This document shows positions 1-9,300 of a stretch of 64,000 bases of DNA, one piece after another. A model generated the notes under the pieces. It did not search any database and was not told the DNA's origin. It saw only the letters and a list, made by a program, of their open reading frames with translations. The first letter of the stretch is position 1, and each line of letters starts with the position of its first letter. Position numbers and translations under genes: made by a program. This stretch comes from Paludibaculum fermentans_A (GTDB taxonomy: Bacteria > Acidobacteriota > Terriglobia > Bryobacterales > Bryobacteraceae). The stretch is from assembly GCF_051172195.1 (NCBI RefSeq), contig NZ_JBPJAQ010000001.1, forward strand, positions 124,001 through 188,000, in the 5' to 3' direction.

Positions 1-39
1 ATCGAGCGGATCGAAGAATATCTCGACTCTAGGAATTGA
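1..39 (+). CDS. C-terminal end of an upstream gene (partial)
   Basis: The first 13 codons are open in frame 1 and end IERIEEYLDSRN followed by TGA at 37-39. The stop lies 8 nt before the next start, so this is probably the tail of a co-transcribed gene. Too little is visible to name it. An acyl carrier protein next to a ketosynthase would fit, but that is a guess from context only. Confidence 0.4.
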   Translation: MERIEEYLDSRN

Positions 40-47
40 CTCGGGCA

Positions 48-980
48 ATGGCATTTATCAAGGAATTCGGAAGCTGGCTGCCCGAGCGGGTGGTAACCAG
101 CCAGGAGGCTGGCAGCTGGGTGGGCGCTGACTCCACCTGGGTGGTCAACGTCTCAGGGATTGAAGAGCGGCGGTTCGCCGTGGATGCAGACACCGTGGCC
201 GACCTGGCGGCGCGGGCGGGCCGGGACTGCCTGGAACGCGCCGGCGTGGCTCCAGGTGACCTGGGCATGGTGATGGTGGCCAGTGGATCGTCGGAACGCT
301 CGTTCCCCGGCCCGGCTTGTGTCGCGGCGCAGAAGATGGGCGCGGCCGGGGTGCCGGCCGTCGACCTGCCAATGGCCAGCGCAGGTTCCCTATTCGGCCT
401 GTCGATGGCGGCGCGGCTAACCTCCCAGATTGGCCCGATTCTCGTGATTGGCGCGGAGAAGATGTCGCGGATTGTCGCGCGCGAGCCGCAGGAGCGCGGC
501 GTAGCGGTACTTTTCGGCGACGGCGCTGGCGCCTGCCTGATTACGGCAGAGAAGGGCCGCGCTGAAATTGTGGACTCCGTTTTGGGCACCGACGGCAGCT
601 ACTCAGAAGACCTGACGCTGGAAAACGGCATGCCTATCAAAATGAACGGGCGCAGCGTCATCCTGCAGGCTTCGCGCAAGATTCCGGCTGCGATCCGGTC
701 GCTGCTGGACCGGTACAAGATTCAGCCGCCCGAGGTCCTGGCATTCCTGATGCACCAGGCCAACCAGAATCTCATCGACAGAGTGGCCAGCACGCTGGGC
801 GTACCCAGTGCCAAGTTCTTCTCCAACATCCGCAAGTATGGCAATACGTCGTCGGCCTCCATGCTGATTGCCGCATGTGAATGGAGCCAGGACAATGACT
901 TCGAGCCCGGCTTGCCCGTAGTCTTCGCGGCCTTCGGCGCCGGTTTCAACTGGGGCGCACTGCTCGTCCGCGGAGTATAA
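48..980 (+). CDS. Ketosynthase III (FabH-like) thiolase-fold protein with Ser at the active-site Cys position
   Basis: A 310-residue protein of the FabH/KASIII class, which normally condenses acyl-CoA with malonyl-ACP. The ATG at 48 is preferred over a TTG at 36 because AGGAA at 31-35 then sits at a usable distance. The catalytic His (HQANQN, H236) and Asn (YGNTSSAS, N266) are present. The nucleophile region reads PMASAGSLFGL where FabH has A-C-A-G-F, so S111 (AGC, 378-380) replaces the Cys. A few KSIII relatives, for example DpsC of daunorubicin synthesis, use Ser as an acyltransferase, so a pure condensing role is doubtful. The 8-nt gap to the upstream stop suggests an operon. The family call is firm; the reaction is not known. 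Confidence 0.85.
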   Translation: MAFIKEFGSWLPERVVTSQEAGSWVGADSTWVVNVSGIEERRFAVDADTVADLAARAGRDCLERAGVAPGDLGMVMVASGSSERSFPGPACVAAQKMGAAGVPAVDLPMASAGSLFGLSMAARLTSQIGPILVIGAEKMSRIVAREPQERGVAVLFGDGAGACLITAEKGRAEIVDSVLGTDGSYSEDLTLENGMPIKMNGRSVILQASRKIPAAIRSLLDRYKIQPPEVLAFLMHQANQNLIDRVASTLGVPSAKFFSNIRKYGNTSSASMLIAACEWSQDNDFEPGLPVVFAAFGAGFNWGALLVRGV

Positions 981-1020
981 GTTCACACATCCCTTGTTCG
1001 CTGCGTCTACTCTGTAGAAA

Positions 1021-1560
1021 ATGGCGGAGGAGACGCAAGGGCTGGTCGAAGCTGCGCAGCGCGGCGATCGTGCGGCCTTTGGTTCGCTTTATGAACGGTA
1101 TGGCCGCATGGTGCATGCCGTGCTGTTGGCCCGCGTCCATCGCCAGGAGACCGACGATCTGGTCCACGAGGTCTTCCTGCAGGCTTGGCGGGCCCTTCCT
1201 TCCCTGCGGGAGCCGGCCGCCTTTCCAGGCTGGCTGGCGCGTATCGCCCGAAACAAAGCCATGGATCATTACCGGCGGAGCCACGAGGAGGAGGAACTGC
1301 CTCTGACTCTGGAGGGCCGTGGGCGTCCGGGTGAAGACGGCCAGTATATTCTCGCCACCGTGCGGAGCTTGCCTGAGGCGTATCGCGAGACCCTGTTGAT
1401 GCGTCTGGTGGAAGGGATGACCGGGCCCGAGATTTCGGTGCTGACGGGACTGACTCATGAGTCGGTACGGGTGAATCTGTCGCGGGGCATGAAGATGCTG
1501 CGCGAAAAGCTGGCGCCGGGATCCGGTGAACCAGGATCGGGCGCGGAGAGACAGTCATGA
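1021..1560 (+). CDS. ECF-type RNA polymerase sigma factor
   Basis: A 179-residue sigma-70 family protein with only region 2 (about residues 22-90, containing ETDDLVHEVFLQAWRAL and DHYRR) and region 4 (about 110-165, helix-turn-helix MTGPEISVLTGLTHESVRV). This is the ECF architecture and directs RNA polymerase to stress or uptake promoters. Its stop overlaps the ATG of the next gene (ATGA at 1557-1560), so the two are translationally coupled and the downstream protein is the likely regulator. The regulon cannot be inferred from the window. Confidence 0.9.
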   Translation: MAEETQGLVEAAQRGDRAAFGSLYERYGRMVHAVLLARVHRQETDDLVHEVFLQAWRALPSLREPAAFPGWLARIARNKAMDHYRRSHEEEELPLTLEGRGRPGEDGQYILATVRSLPEAYRETLLMRLVEGMTGPEISVLTGLTHESVRVNLSRGMKMLREKLAPGSGEPGSGAERQS

Positions 1561-2555
1561 GCGACTGGCACGACGACGAACTCGAGCGGATGCAGCAGGC
1601 GCTGCGGCCCCTGCGCTACGAGCCCAGGCGGGCTGAGCTGGAAGCGCGCCTGGAGCCGCGTGTCCCGGCGTGTGTCACGCCCTGGCGCCGGTATGCGATC
1701 GCCGCCGGCGTGCTTCTCACGGTGGCCGCAGCCACGGCCGCCTATCTCTATCAACAATCCCCGGGATGGGCCATTGCCAGTACGGACGGGGAGGTCCGGC
1801 TGAACTGGGGTTCCCGCTTGACGCGGGTGCTGCGGACTGGGGAGCAACTGGAGACGGCGTCAGGCCAGGTGCAGTTGCGCGTGGGTAACATCGGCGACCT
1901 GACCATCGGGAAGAACTCACTCATCCGGCTGATGTCCGCGTCCCCCAACCAGCAACTGGTCTCGCTGGAGCATGGCGAGATCCGGGCGAGCATCCTGGCG
2001 CCGCCACGGCTGTTCCAGGTCGTCACGCCGTCGGCGAAGGCAGTGGATCTGGGCTGCGCCTATACGCTCAAAGTCGACCACGACGGCAACGGGCATCTGG
2101 AAGTGACGATGGGCTGGGTGAGCTTCGAGGATCGCGGACGGCAGTCATTCATCCCGGTCGGTGCCGCATGCCGGACGCGCAAGGGCCTGGGGCCCGGGAC
2201 GCCCTACTATCTCGATGCCGGGCCCGGCCTGATTCGCGCGCTGGAGCAGGTGGATTTCGCGGCCCAACCGGCGGAACGGCTGGCGGCCCGGAAAACGCTG
2301 CTGCCGTTGGCGCGGCGCCGGGACATCCTGACGTTGTGGCACCTTCTCACCCGCGGGACCGAGGAAGAAAGGGCGATGACGGTGGACCGGTTGATCGTCC
2401 TTGCTCCGCTGCCACCGGGGGTGACCCGTGACGCTCTATTGAAGCTGGAGCCCGCCGCGCTGCAACAGCTGTGGGATGGGATGAACCTGGGTCCAGGCGC
2501 ATGGTGGAAACTGTGGGGCTTCACGCCACCGCCGGCTCCGGTGGTCCGCCGGTAG
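1557..2555 (+). CDS. FecR-domain membrane protein, likely anti-sigma or sigma regulator
   Basis: A 332-residue protein with a short cytoplasmic N-terminus (1-40), one membrane helix (about 43-62, YAIAAGVLLTVAAATAAYLY) and a periplasmic FecR-like beta domain (about 75-215; DGEVRLNWGSRL, GQVQLRVGN and DLGCAYTLKVDHDGNG are typical). FecR proteins pass periplasmic signals to an ECF sigma factor, which fits the ATGA overlap with the sigma gene at 1021-1560. The classical zinc-finger motif is absent from the short N-terminus. The C-terminal part (about 220-332) is a helical extension of unknown role. No TonB receptor gene lies next to it, unlike classic FecIRA systems. Confidence 0.8.
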   Translation: MSDWHDDELERMQQALRPLRYEPRRAELEARLEPRVPACVTPWRRYAIAAGVLLTVAAATAAYLYQQSPGWAIASTDGEVRLNWGSRLTRVLRTGEQLETASGQVQLRVGNIGDLTIGKNSLIRLMSASPNQQLVSLEHGEIRASILAPPRLFQVVTPSAKAVDLGCAYTLKVDHDGNGHLEVTMGWVSFEDRGRQSFIPVGAACRTRKGLGPGTPYYLDAGPGLIRALEQVDFAAQPAERLAARKTLLPLARRRDILTLWHLLTRGTEEERAMTVDRLIVLAPLPPGVTRDALLKLEPAALQQLWDGMNLGPGAWWKLWGFTPPPAPVVRR

Positions 2556-2622
2556 CGGGGCGAAGAGCAGGGTGCCGGGGCAGCCTTGCTGGGGTATCCT
2601 GGGATCACAGGAGACTTTCGAT

Positions 2623-2949
2623 ATGGGATGCGGCGGTTCGATGCCACCGAGAGAAGAAGATTTGACGGGTAAGCGCACCGTGATGTGCGTGAAATTCGGG
2701 AAACAGATGGTCGGTCTGGATGAAGCTCCGTTTGACGGGCATCCCCTGGGCCAACGGATCTACGAGAACGTCTCGAAAGAAGCCTGGCGCATGTGGGTGG
2801 AGCACATGAAGATGCTCATGAACGAGTACCGCCTGAATCTGGGCACCAAGGAAGCGCAGGATTTCCTGTTGGTGCAGATGGAGCAGTACTTCTTTGGCGA
2901 TGGCGCGCAGCTGCCGCCGGATTTCACCCCTCAAAAATCAAAGAGCTGA
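2623..2949 (+). CDS. yggX: Fe(2+)-trafficking / oxidative-damage protection protein (YggX family)
   Basis: The 108-residue product contains the whole YggX core from about residue 17: RTVMCVKFGK with the conserved Cys (C22), GHPLGQRIYENVSKEAW, and MLMNEYRLNL. YggX proteins are small cytosolic iron-binding proteins that protect Fe-S clusters from oxidation. The ATG at 2623 follows CAGGAG at 2608-2613. It adds about 16 residues (MGCGGSMPPREEDLTG) not found in typical family members, which begin close to the RTV motif; an ATG at 2641 would shorten this. The 3' end overlaps the convergent ATP-grasp gene by 12 nt. Confidence 0.88.
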   Translation: MGCGGSMPPREEDLTGKRTVMCVKFGKQMVGLDEAPFDGHPLGQRIYENVSKEAWRMWVEHMKMLMNEYRLNLGTKEAQDFLLVQMEQYFFGDGAQLPPDFTPQKSKS

Positions 2950-4209
2950 ACGCTGTGGCTTTGCCATCACCGGCAGGGCCGTGGCGAATTGGAATTGCAG
3001 GCAGCCATGGGCCCGGCGGAGCGAGGCTTCGACCTCCGCCGGAGCCGGCCCCCTCGCAAAGAGGAAGCCCAGATAGCTGCTGCCCTCCGGCAATTGCTGA
3101 AACCGCTGTCCAGGCTGGGCTGTAATTTCCACCCCGTCGATTCCGCCCACTCCCAGCGCCGCTTCCACTCCCGAACAGCCTTCATAGAGACCATTGCGCG
3201 GAATCGGGATCATCATGACGCCCGAGGCAGGTCCGTCGAGGGTGAGTTTCCCCAGCGGATGCCCGAGCGCGTGGCGCAGGATCACCTCCTCCAATGGGGT
3301 ACCTCCATTGAACGTGAGCACGCGTGAGCAGAGGCCGCCGATGGGCCGGGCCGCGACTTCCAGCACCCAGGCTCCGCGGTCGTTCCAACGCAGTTCCGAG
3401 TGGATGGGACCGTCGGACAGTCCCAATGCGGTGGCGGCGCCCTGAATCGCCTGGCTCATGGCCGCCTGGGCTTCCAGGGGTTCGCGGGAAGGGGTGACGT
3501 AAAGGGTCTCTTCGAAGAACGGGCCCTCCAGTGGATCGGGCTTGTCGAAGATGGCGAGCGTTTGGAGCTTGCCGCGGATCATGAGTCCTTCGAGGGCGAA
3601 TTCACGTCCCGGGATGTACTCCTCCACCTGAATGAAGCCGAGGGCCGGATGGCGGTGGCGCAGCAACTCCGGTGCATTCAGCAAAGTGCGGATTCTTTCA
3701 AACGCCGTGACAAATTCATCCGGATTATTGGCCCGGATTACGCCGCGGCTGCCGGATAGGCCGAGCGGCTTGAGGACGCAAGGCCAGGGGGCGCGCAGAC
3801 CGGCTTCGGCCGGATCAGTCGCCAGGGGGACTCGGAAGAAGGTGGGCACCGGCAGGCCGGCGGCGGCAAACCGCTCGCGGGCGAGGTATTTGTTGCCGGC
3901 TGCCTCCACGGCGGCGGTCGAGTGAAAGGGCAGGCAGAGACGCGCCGCTATGTGTGCGGCGGCCACGGCCGGCAGGTCGCCGACGGCCACAATGCCTGCG
4001 ATGCCAGAGATCTCGCGGGCCAGCCGTTCGGCGGACTCGGCGGGCTGGTGGAACTTCAGCGGGAAGGCCTGGTCGCCCCAGGGATCCTCGAGCGAGCCGC
4101 AGCGATCGGTGGCCAGGATGGGTTCCAGGCCAAGCCGGCGAGCGACTTCCGTGAAGCTCCGGGTCTGGTAGCCGAGCTTGGAAGCAACGATGAGGATCTT
4201 CACCAACAT
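2938..4209 (-). CDS. ATP-grasp domain ligase
   Basis: A 423-residue protein beginning MLVKILIVASKLGYQ, a Rossmann-like preATP-grasp domain. The central ATP-grasp fold contains PCVLKPLGLSGSRGV (nucleotide-binding Lys/Gly loop), VEEYIPGREFALEG and the metal-site segment LEVAARPIGG. The family joins a carboxylate to an amine or other nucleophile through an acyl-phosphate; members of this subgroup include carboxylate-amine and L-amino-acid ligases. The substrate cannot be told. The ATG at 4209 is chosen because it begins the conserved first strand; an open frame continues upstream without recognisable sequence. It is convergent with yggX (12-nt overlap) and divergent from the LTXXQ gene at 4251. 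Confidence 0.85.
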   Translation of the reverse strand: MLVKILIVASKLGYQTRSFTEVARRLGLEPILATDRCGSLEDPWGDQAFPLKFHQPAESAERLAREISGIAGIVAVGDLPAVAAAHIAARLCLPFHSTAAVEAAGNKYLARERFAAAGLPVPTFFRVPLATDPAEAGLRAPWPCVLKPLGLSGSRGVIRANNPDEFVTAFERIRTLLNAPELLRHRHPALGFIQVEEYIPGREFALEGLMIRGKLQTLAIFDKPDPLEGPFFEETLYVTPSREPLEAQAAMSQAIQGAATALGLSDGPIHSELRWNDRGAWVLEVAARPIGGLCSRVLTFNGGTPLEEVILRHALGHPLGKLTLDGPASGVMMIPIPRNGLYEGCSGVEAALGVGGIDGVEITAQPGQRFQQLPEGSSYLGFLFARGPAPAEVEASLRRAHGCLQFQFATALPVMAKPQRSAL

Positions 4210-4250
4210 TAATTCTAGCTGGTGAAAAATGGGTGCGTTATTGTAGAGCC

Positions 4251-4844
4251 ATGAAGGGCCTTTTCTGTTTATTTCTCGCACTGGCGCCGCTGCAGGCGCA
4301 GTCTTGGTCAGTGGGCATTCCGGACTCCTTGATCACCTATCTCGCGTTGACGAGCCGCCAGGCCGATCAGCTCGTGCGGAATAACAATGCCTACTCAGAG
4401 CTGGTATCCCGGAAGAATTCCCGGATCTACGAGGTGCAGAACGAAATCTCTACGGAGACGGCCAAGGACCCTATCGATCCCAGCGCGCTAGGCGTGCGGT
4501 ACATGGAGATCGAGCTGATTTGCCGCGACATCAAGCAGGCTGGAGACGACCTGCGCAAGAACAACACAGCATTGCTCACGGATGCGCAGAAGTTGAAGAT
4601 GACGGCGCTGGAAGAGGCGATGAAGCTGGCTCCGGTGTACACGGCGGCTCAGAACGCGAACCTGCTTGCGGGGATACGGAGCGGGGATTTCTCGGCGATC
4701 ATCGGCATACCGTCCGCTGCGGTCTTCTACCAAAGTGGGCCTGCTGCCTGCAACACGCCATCCGCTGTTTTCATATACGACCCGCTGGCCATGCCAACAC
4801 AGCGGCCGTGCCGGGACGCCTCCTGCGCCGACAAGCAGAAGTAG
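4251..4844 (+). CDS. Periplasmic LTXXQ-motif (Spy/CpxP-like) protein
   Basis: A 197-residue secreted helical protein. The signal peptide MKGLFCLFLALAPLQAQ is clear, and the ATG at 4251 is chosen over a GTG at 4233 for that reason. Two LTXXQ motifs (LTSRQADQL near residue 28 and LTDAQKLKM near 105) flank a long charged helical region, as in Spy/CpxP periplasmic chaperones or metal-resistance regulators. The C-terminal 40 residues hold three Cys (PAACNTPS, RPCRDASCADK) that may pair or bind metal. It is convergent with the radical SAM gene; only 3 nt separate this stop from the extended stop of that gene. Confidence 0.7.
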   Translation: MKGLFCLFLALAPLQAQSWSVGIPDSLITYLALTSRQADQLVRNNNAYSELVSRKNSRIYEVQNEISTETAKDPIDPSALGVRYMEIELICRDIKQAGDDLRKNNTALLTDAQKLKMTALEEAMKLAPVYTAAQNANLLAGIRSGDFSAIIGIPSAAVFYQSGPAACNTPSAVFIYDPLAMPTQRPCRDASCADKQK

Positions 4845-4847
4845 GAA

Positions 4848-6203
4848 TTAGAGAAGAGCAACCTGCTCTTCGGTGGGTTCCGCTCAACAGTACCAGGGCT
4901 CGTCCAGATAAGGCACGGCGGCGCGTGGGATGAGGTCGAAGTTTTCCGGCGGCGCAGCACCGTGGGCCAGTTGCCAGATCTGGCGGAAGATCTCGTGCGG
5001 CGGATCGGCCGCCTTCTGACGGGACGCCACCAGTTCGAAGATGCGGCGGGCCAGTTGGTCCACACTCGGATCCGGGTGATGCCAGCGGTGAAGGAGCCCG
5101 GCCGGATCGAAGCCGTCCAGCAGCGGCTGGACGTCCGGCAAGTCCAAAATCAGAGAATGCGCCGGGATCAGCAGCCGTAGGGCGAGCTGGATGGGTGTGA
5201 CAGAGCGCGCCAGGCCGGTTTCCAGCAGAACCCGAAGCAGATCGCGGAAGCCCTCCGGTGTCGTCCATGGAGTGAAAGGCACGAAGGTCGGATTCAGGTG
5301 CAGCCCGGCTTCGCGGACCAGAACCAGGGCGGCCAGGAAATCGGCACGGGTATGGCCCTTGTCGAGCTTCTCCAGCACCAGATCCTCGGTTGACTCCACG
5401 GCGGTCGTGATCAACAGGCAACCGGTGCGGCCCAGGGCGGGCAGCAGGTCGCGGTGCTTGAGCAGGTGCTCGACCTTGATGGTGGCATCGTAGGTGACCT
5501 CCGGCCATTCCTGGTGCAGTTGCTCCACGAGGCGCATGGCGTGGGTGGGGCCATTGAAGAAGTCGGGATCTCCGAAGGTGATGTGTTGCGCTCCGGCGCT
5601 GACCTGGCGGCGTATATCCTCCAGGACAATGTCTCCCGGAACGACGCGAAAGACACCGTTGTAGACCGGGACAACGGGACAGTGCCGGCAGAGGTGTTTG
5701 CAGCCGCGGGAGGCTTCGGTGTAACCAACGACGCGGCGCTCGCCGTTCACGTGGAGGTGGGCGTAGCGCTCGAGCTTGGGCAGGGTCGAACGATCGGGTA
5801 CAGCGAACGCCTGGCGCTCCAGTTGAATCAATGCACCCGCCGGGCGTCCCTCCACGGCCTCGGCCAACGCGGTCTCGAATTCGCCGCCGATGATTTCATG
5901 GACCCCCAACTGCCGCAAGTACTCCGCATTGAGCGGCGCATAGAGGCCATAGGCTACCAAACGAACCGAGGGGTTTACGTCGCGAACGCGCTCGAGCACC
6001 GGCAGGGCCATGCGCGTAGCCGTGTGCATGGGCAGGTGGAAGGCGACACAGTCCGCCTCACGGACAGCCTTCACCGGAAGGAGTCCGACGGCCAGGTCGG
6101 CGCAGGTGACATCGTGCCCGCGGGCGCGCAGCCAGGCGGCCGGGGACGCCAGTCCGAACGGCTGCCGGCCCAGTTCGTAGGTGGAGATCAGAACGACGCG
6201 CAA
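4848..6203 (-). CDS. B12-binding-domain radical SAM selenoprotein with CUAEP tail (TGA read as Sec)
   Basis: The first 439 codons encode an N-terminal cobalamin-binding-like domain (about 1-130) and a radical SAM domain with the 4Fe-4S motif CKHLCRHC (C168, C172, C175). The frame then meets TGA at 4884-4886 in the context Tyr-Cys-TGA-Ala-Glu-Pro and continues T-E-E-Q-V-A-L-L to TAA at 4848-4850. This matches the C-terminal signature of the family I know as CUAEP/CCAEP-tail radical SAM (seleno)proteins, where U is selenocysteine. A perfect 8-bp hairpin with a GGU loop starts 12 nt after the TGA, where a bacterial SECIS should lie. The full product would be 451 residues with Sec440. The substrate is unknown. 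Stopping at TGA would cut off exactly the family signature. Confidence 0.85.
4853..4871 (-). promoter_or_regulatory. Bacterial SECIS-like hairpin for Sec insertion
   Basis: On the minus strand the sequence is GAAGAGCA-GGT-TGCTCTTC: an 8-bp perfect stem with a G-starting loop. The loop G lies 20 nt after the TGA at 4884-4886. In E. coli fdhF the GGUC loop is also closed by GCA/UGC and lies 18 nt after UGA. The bulged U of the E. coli element is not seen here. There is no following T-run, so a simple terminator explains it less well. Confidence 0.75.
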
Positions 6204-6302
6204 AAGGTCCGCCTGCTTTCATTATCAGGCCTGTACAAAAGAAGAGGCTCCGTCCGAAGCAGGGGGAATCGGACGGAGCCAGCGGCGAACAGGGCCGTCG
6301 AG

Positions 6303-9300
6303 TTAGAAGATGTACTTCAAGGCGAACTGCAGATTCCGCATGTTGGTGCGGGTACCGCCGATCACACCGTAGCTGCCGGCATTCGTGATATTGCCGGAGG
6401 AGTCGCGCTGGATCTGTCCGGCATTGGTGTCCGGATTGCCCCAGTTGGGATGATTCGGCAGGTTGAATGCCTCAAAACGGAATTGCAGAGTGTGATTTTC
6501 CGTCTTGGGGATGCGGAAGTTCTTCAGCGCCGAGAAGTCGACACCGAGGATTGAGGGGCTGATGAGCGTATTGCGGCCCACATTGCCGAAAGTGCCGAAC
6601 GGTTGCAGCACAAAGGCCGCGGGGTTGTACCAGCGCTGCGGATCGCGATTGCTCAGGTTCGGGTCGGTGCCCGAGTTATACATGGGGCGGTCGAAGCCGG
6701 CGCCGGTATTCGACTGATCGCGGCCGGAGGTGACGGTGAGTGGGAAGCCGGTGGAGGCGGTCACGATGGTGCCCACCTGCCAGCCGCCGATAATCGCATC
6801 GGCGAACCCATTCGATACGTTCCAGCCCTTGCCCTTGCCGACAGGCAGGTCATAGAGCAGCGAGGTGACAAAGCGATGGCGCGTGTCGAATGCGGAAAGA
6901 CCGCGCTCGCAGCGCATGCAGTAGCTGTTCTGGGGGAAGAGCGTGTCGCCGTCGTTCACGCGGATGCCCGAGGTCTCGTCAATGGACTTCGACCAGGTGT
7001 AGGACATGAGCGTGGAGAGGCCGCGGGAGTAGCGCTTGGTGACCTTGACGCCCAACGAGTTGTAGTTGCCGCGGCCGCCGTTGTCAACCAGTTGGATGCG
7101 CCCAAAGAAGGGATAGGGAGAGCGCTGGACGACGCTGCCTGTGGTTCCAGGCAAGGCTTCGTTGACCGCGCGCAGTGATTCCAGCTTGCGGCTGACTGAG
7201 CCGAGGTAGCCGGCTTCGATGACGAAGTTCGACGTGAATTCGCGCTGCACGTTGAAGAGATACTGCATGGAATAGGGTGTGCGGCGCTCATACAGGTTGG
7301 CGAATGAGTAGGGATTCGCGATCTGCGGGAAGGCGCCTACGATGGAGGAGAACGAGTTCGCCCACTGGCTGTCGGGCCGGTCGCTGACCGATTCCTTGCG
7401 GAAGCGGCCGGCGGTATTGCGGGCCAGATCGAAGCGGGGATTGCCGGTGTCCTGCGTATAGAACATGCCGGCGCCGGTACGGACGACCCACTTGGAGGTC
7501 GGACTCCAACTGATGCCGATGCGCGGGGCAAAGTCGTTCAGGTCGCGGCGGACCAGGGTGTTACCCAGGCGGCCGTCCTGCGCCACATCGATGCCGGGCC
7601 AGCGGATGGCGATTCCTTCGTACGGATCCTTGCCGATGCCCTGGCGCAGGAAGATGGGGTAGCGGCTACGGTCCTGGATCGCCGGAGTGGAATCCATGAA
7701 CGGCATGTACACGGTGAATAGACGGCCGCTGTCATCGGTCCAGGCCGGCGTGTTCTCGTAGCGCAACCCGAGCGACAGGGTCAGGTTGGACGCGATCTTC
7801 CAGGTGTCGTCCACGAAGAACGAGAAACTGGTGGCGCGGAAACGGGCACTGCCGATGGCGACGGCCTGCTCCGCGCGCCTAACCTCGCCCAGCAGGAAGT
7901 CGGCGAAGGCGTCGCCGCCCAGATTCGTTCCGGTGGGTCCACGGCGGGAAGCGTTCACTTCAAAGCCGAACGAGCCGCGGGCGAACTGGTTGCCATCCTG
8001 GTTGAACTGTTCGTTTCGTACCTCGCCACCGAAGCGGAGAGTGTGGTGGCCGTGGATCCATGACGTGTTGTTCAGGAACTGCATGGAGCGGTTCTTGTTC
8101 TCATAGGGTCCTTCGGAGTCGTCGCCAAAACCGGAGTAGTTGGTGAGTCCGATGGCCGGAATGCCGTAGGTAATGGGCGCCCCGCCCTTGAGTCCGGGAA
8201 TGGCGAGTTCGTCCACGACATTGCGGACGTTGGCCAGCTCCCGGGCGGTGGAGTTGTAGAACCGGGTGTAGCCGAAGCGGGTTTCGTTCACAATGTTCGG
8301 CGTGAGCGTGCGGGTGTTCGAACCCATGTACTGCTCGACATTGGTCAGCACCTGGGATCCGTTCAATTTGAGCCCGGCGTTGAGCTGGGCTTCGTCACCC
8401 CAGCTGTAGCGGCCGGCCCATTGGGATTTCGGCGATTCCACCCAATCCATGCGCAGGATGAACTGGTCGCGATTGATGGGGGCGCCCTGGGCCTGTTGGA
8501 AGTTGTTTACTCGCGGGGTGGAGGTGGCCAGGTTGGGCGCCGGGTAAAACTCAAGCAGCTTCTTGGAGATCCCTTCGATCCGGTTGGCTGGGATGATGCC
8601 CCCTGCGAACGGAGTGGATGTGATGGATCCGTCGGCGCCTACGGTCCGGGTCTTGGGGTCGTAGATGCCGCCCGCGATCTCGCTGAAATCACCACCGCGC
8701 ATGGCGGCGCTGGGCAGGCTGTATAGGGACTGAGTGGAGCGGCGCTGGCGGAACGCTTCATAGTTGCCCATGAAGAACAGCCGGTCTTTCCCATTCAGCA
8801 GTTTCGGGATCATTACCGGCCCCGAGAGAGTGCCGCCATACTGGTTCCACTTGAAGGGGTCCTTGGGCGGGCGGGCGCTGCGGAAAGCGTAGTTCTTGGC
8901 GTCCAGTTTCTCGTTGCGCAGGAACTCGAAGACCGTGCCATGGAACTGATTCCCACCGGACTTCGTGAGCACGTTGATCTGCGCAGTGGCGCGGCCGAAC
9001 TCAGCCGGGTAGACACCGGTCTGGACTTTGAACTCCTGTAGGGCGTCGATGGACGGCTGGATCACGAATGTGTTGAAGTTCGGATCCGTATTTTCCACGC
9101 CGTCGAGGGAGTAGTGGTTGAACGAACTGCGCTGCCCGGCGACGGCGATGGACTGTTCTGATCGGAACCCGCCCTGCCGAGAGCGAGCCTGGCCTGCGGA
9201 AGGGAATCCCGTGGAAGTATTCGGCGAGAGGGAAACCAACTGGAGGTAGTTTCTGCCGTTCAAAGGCAGCTCCACGATGCGTTTGTTCTCGACAACCGTG

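Noticed and set aside
4853..4871. Simple intrinsic terminator between convergent genes
   Set aside because: There is no T-run on either strand, and the hairpin lies within an open frame at the SECIS distance from a TGA in a CUAEP context.
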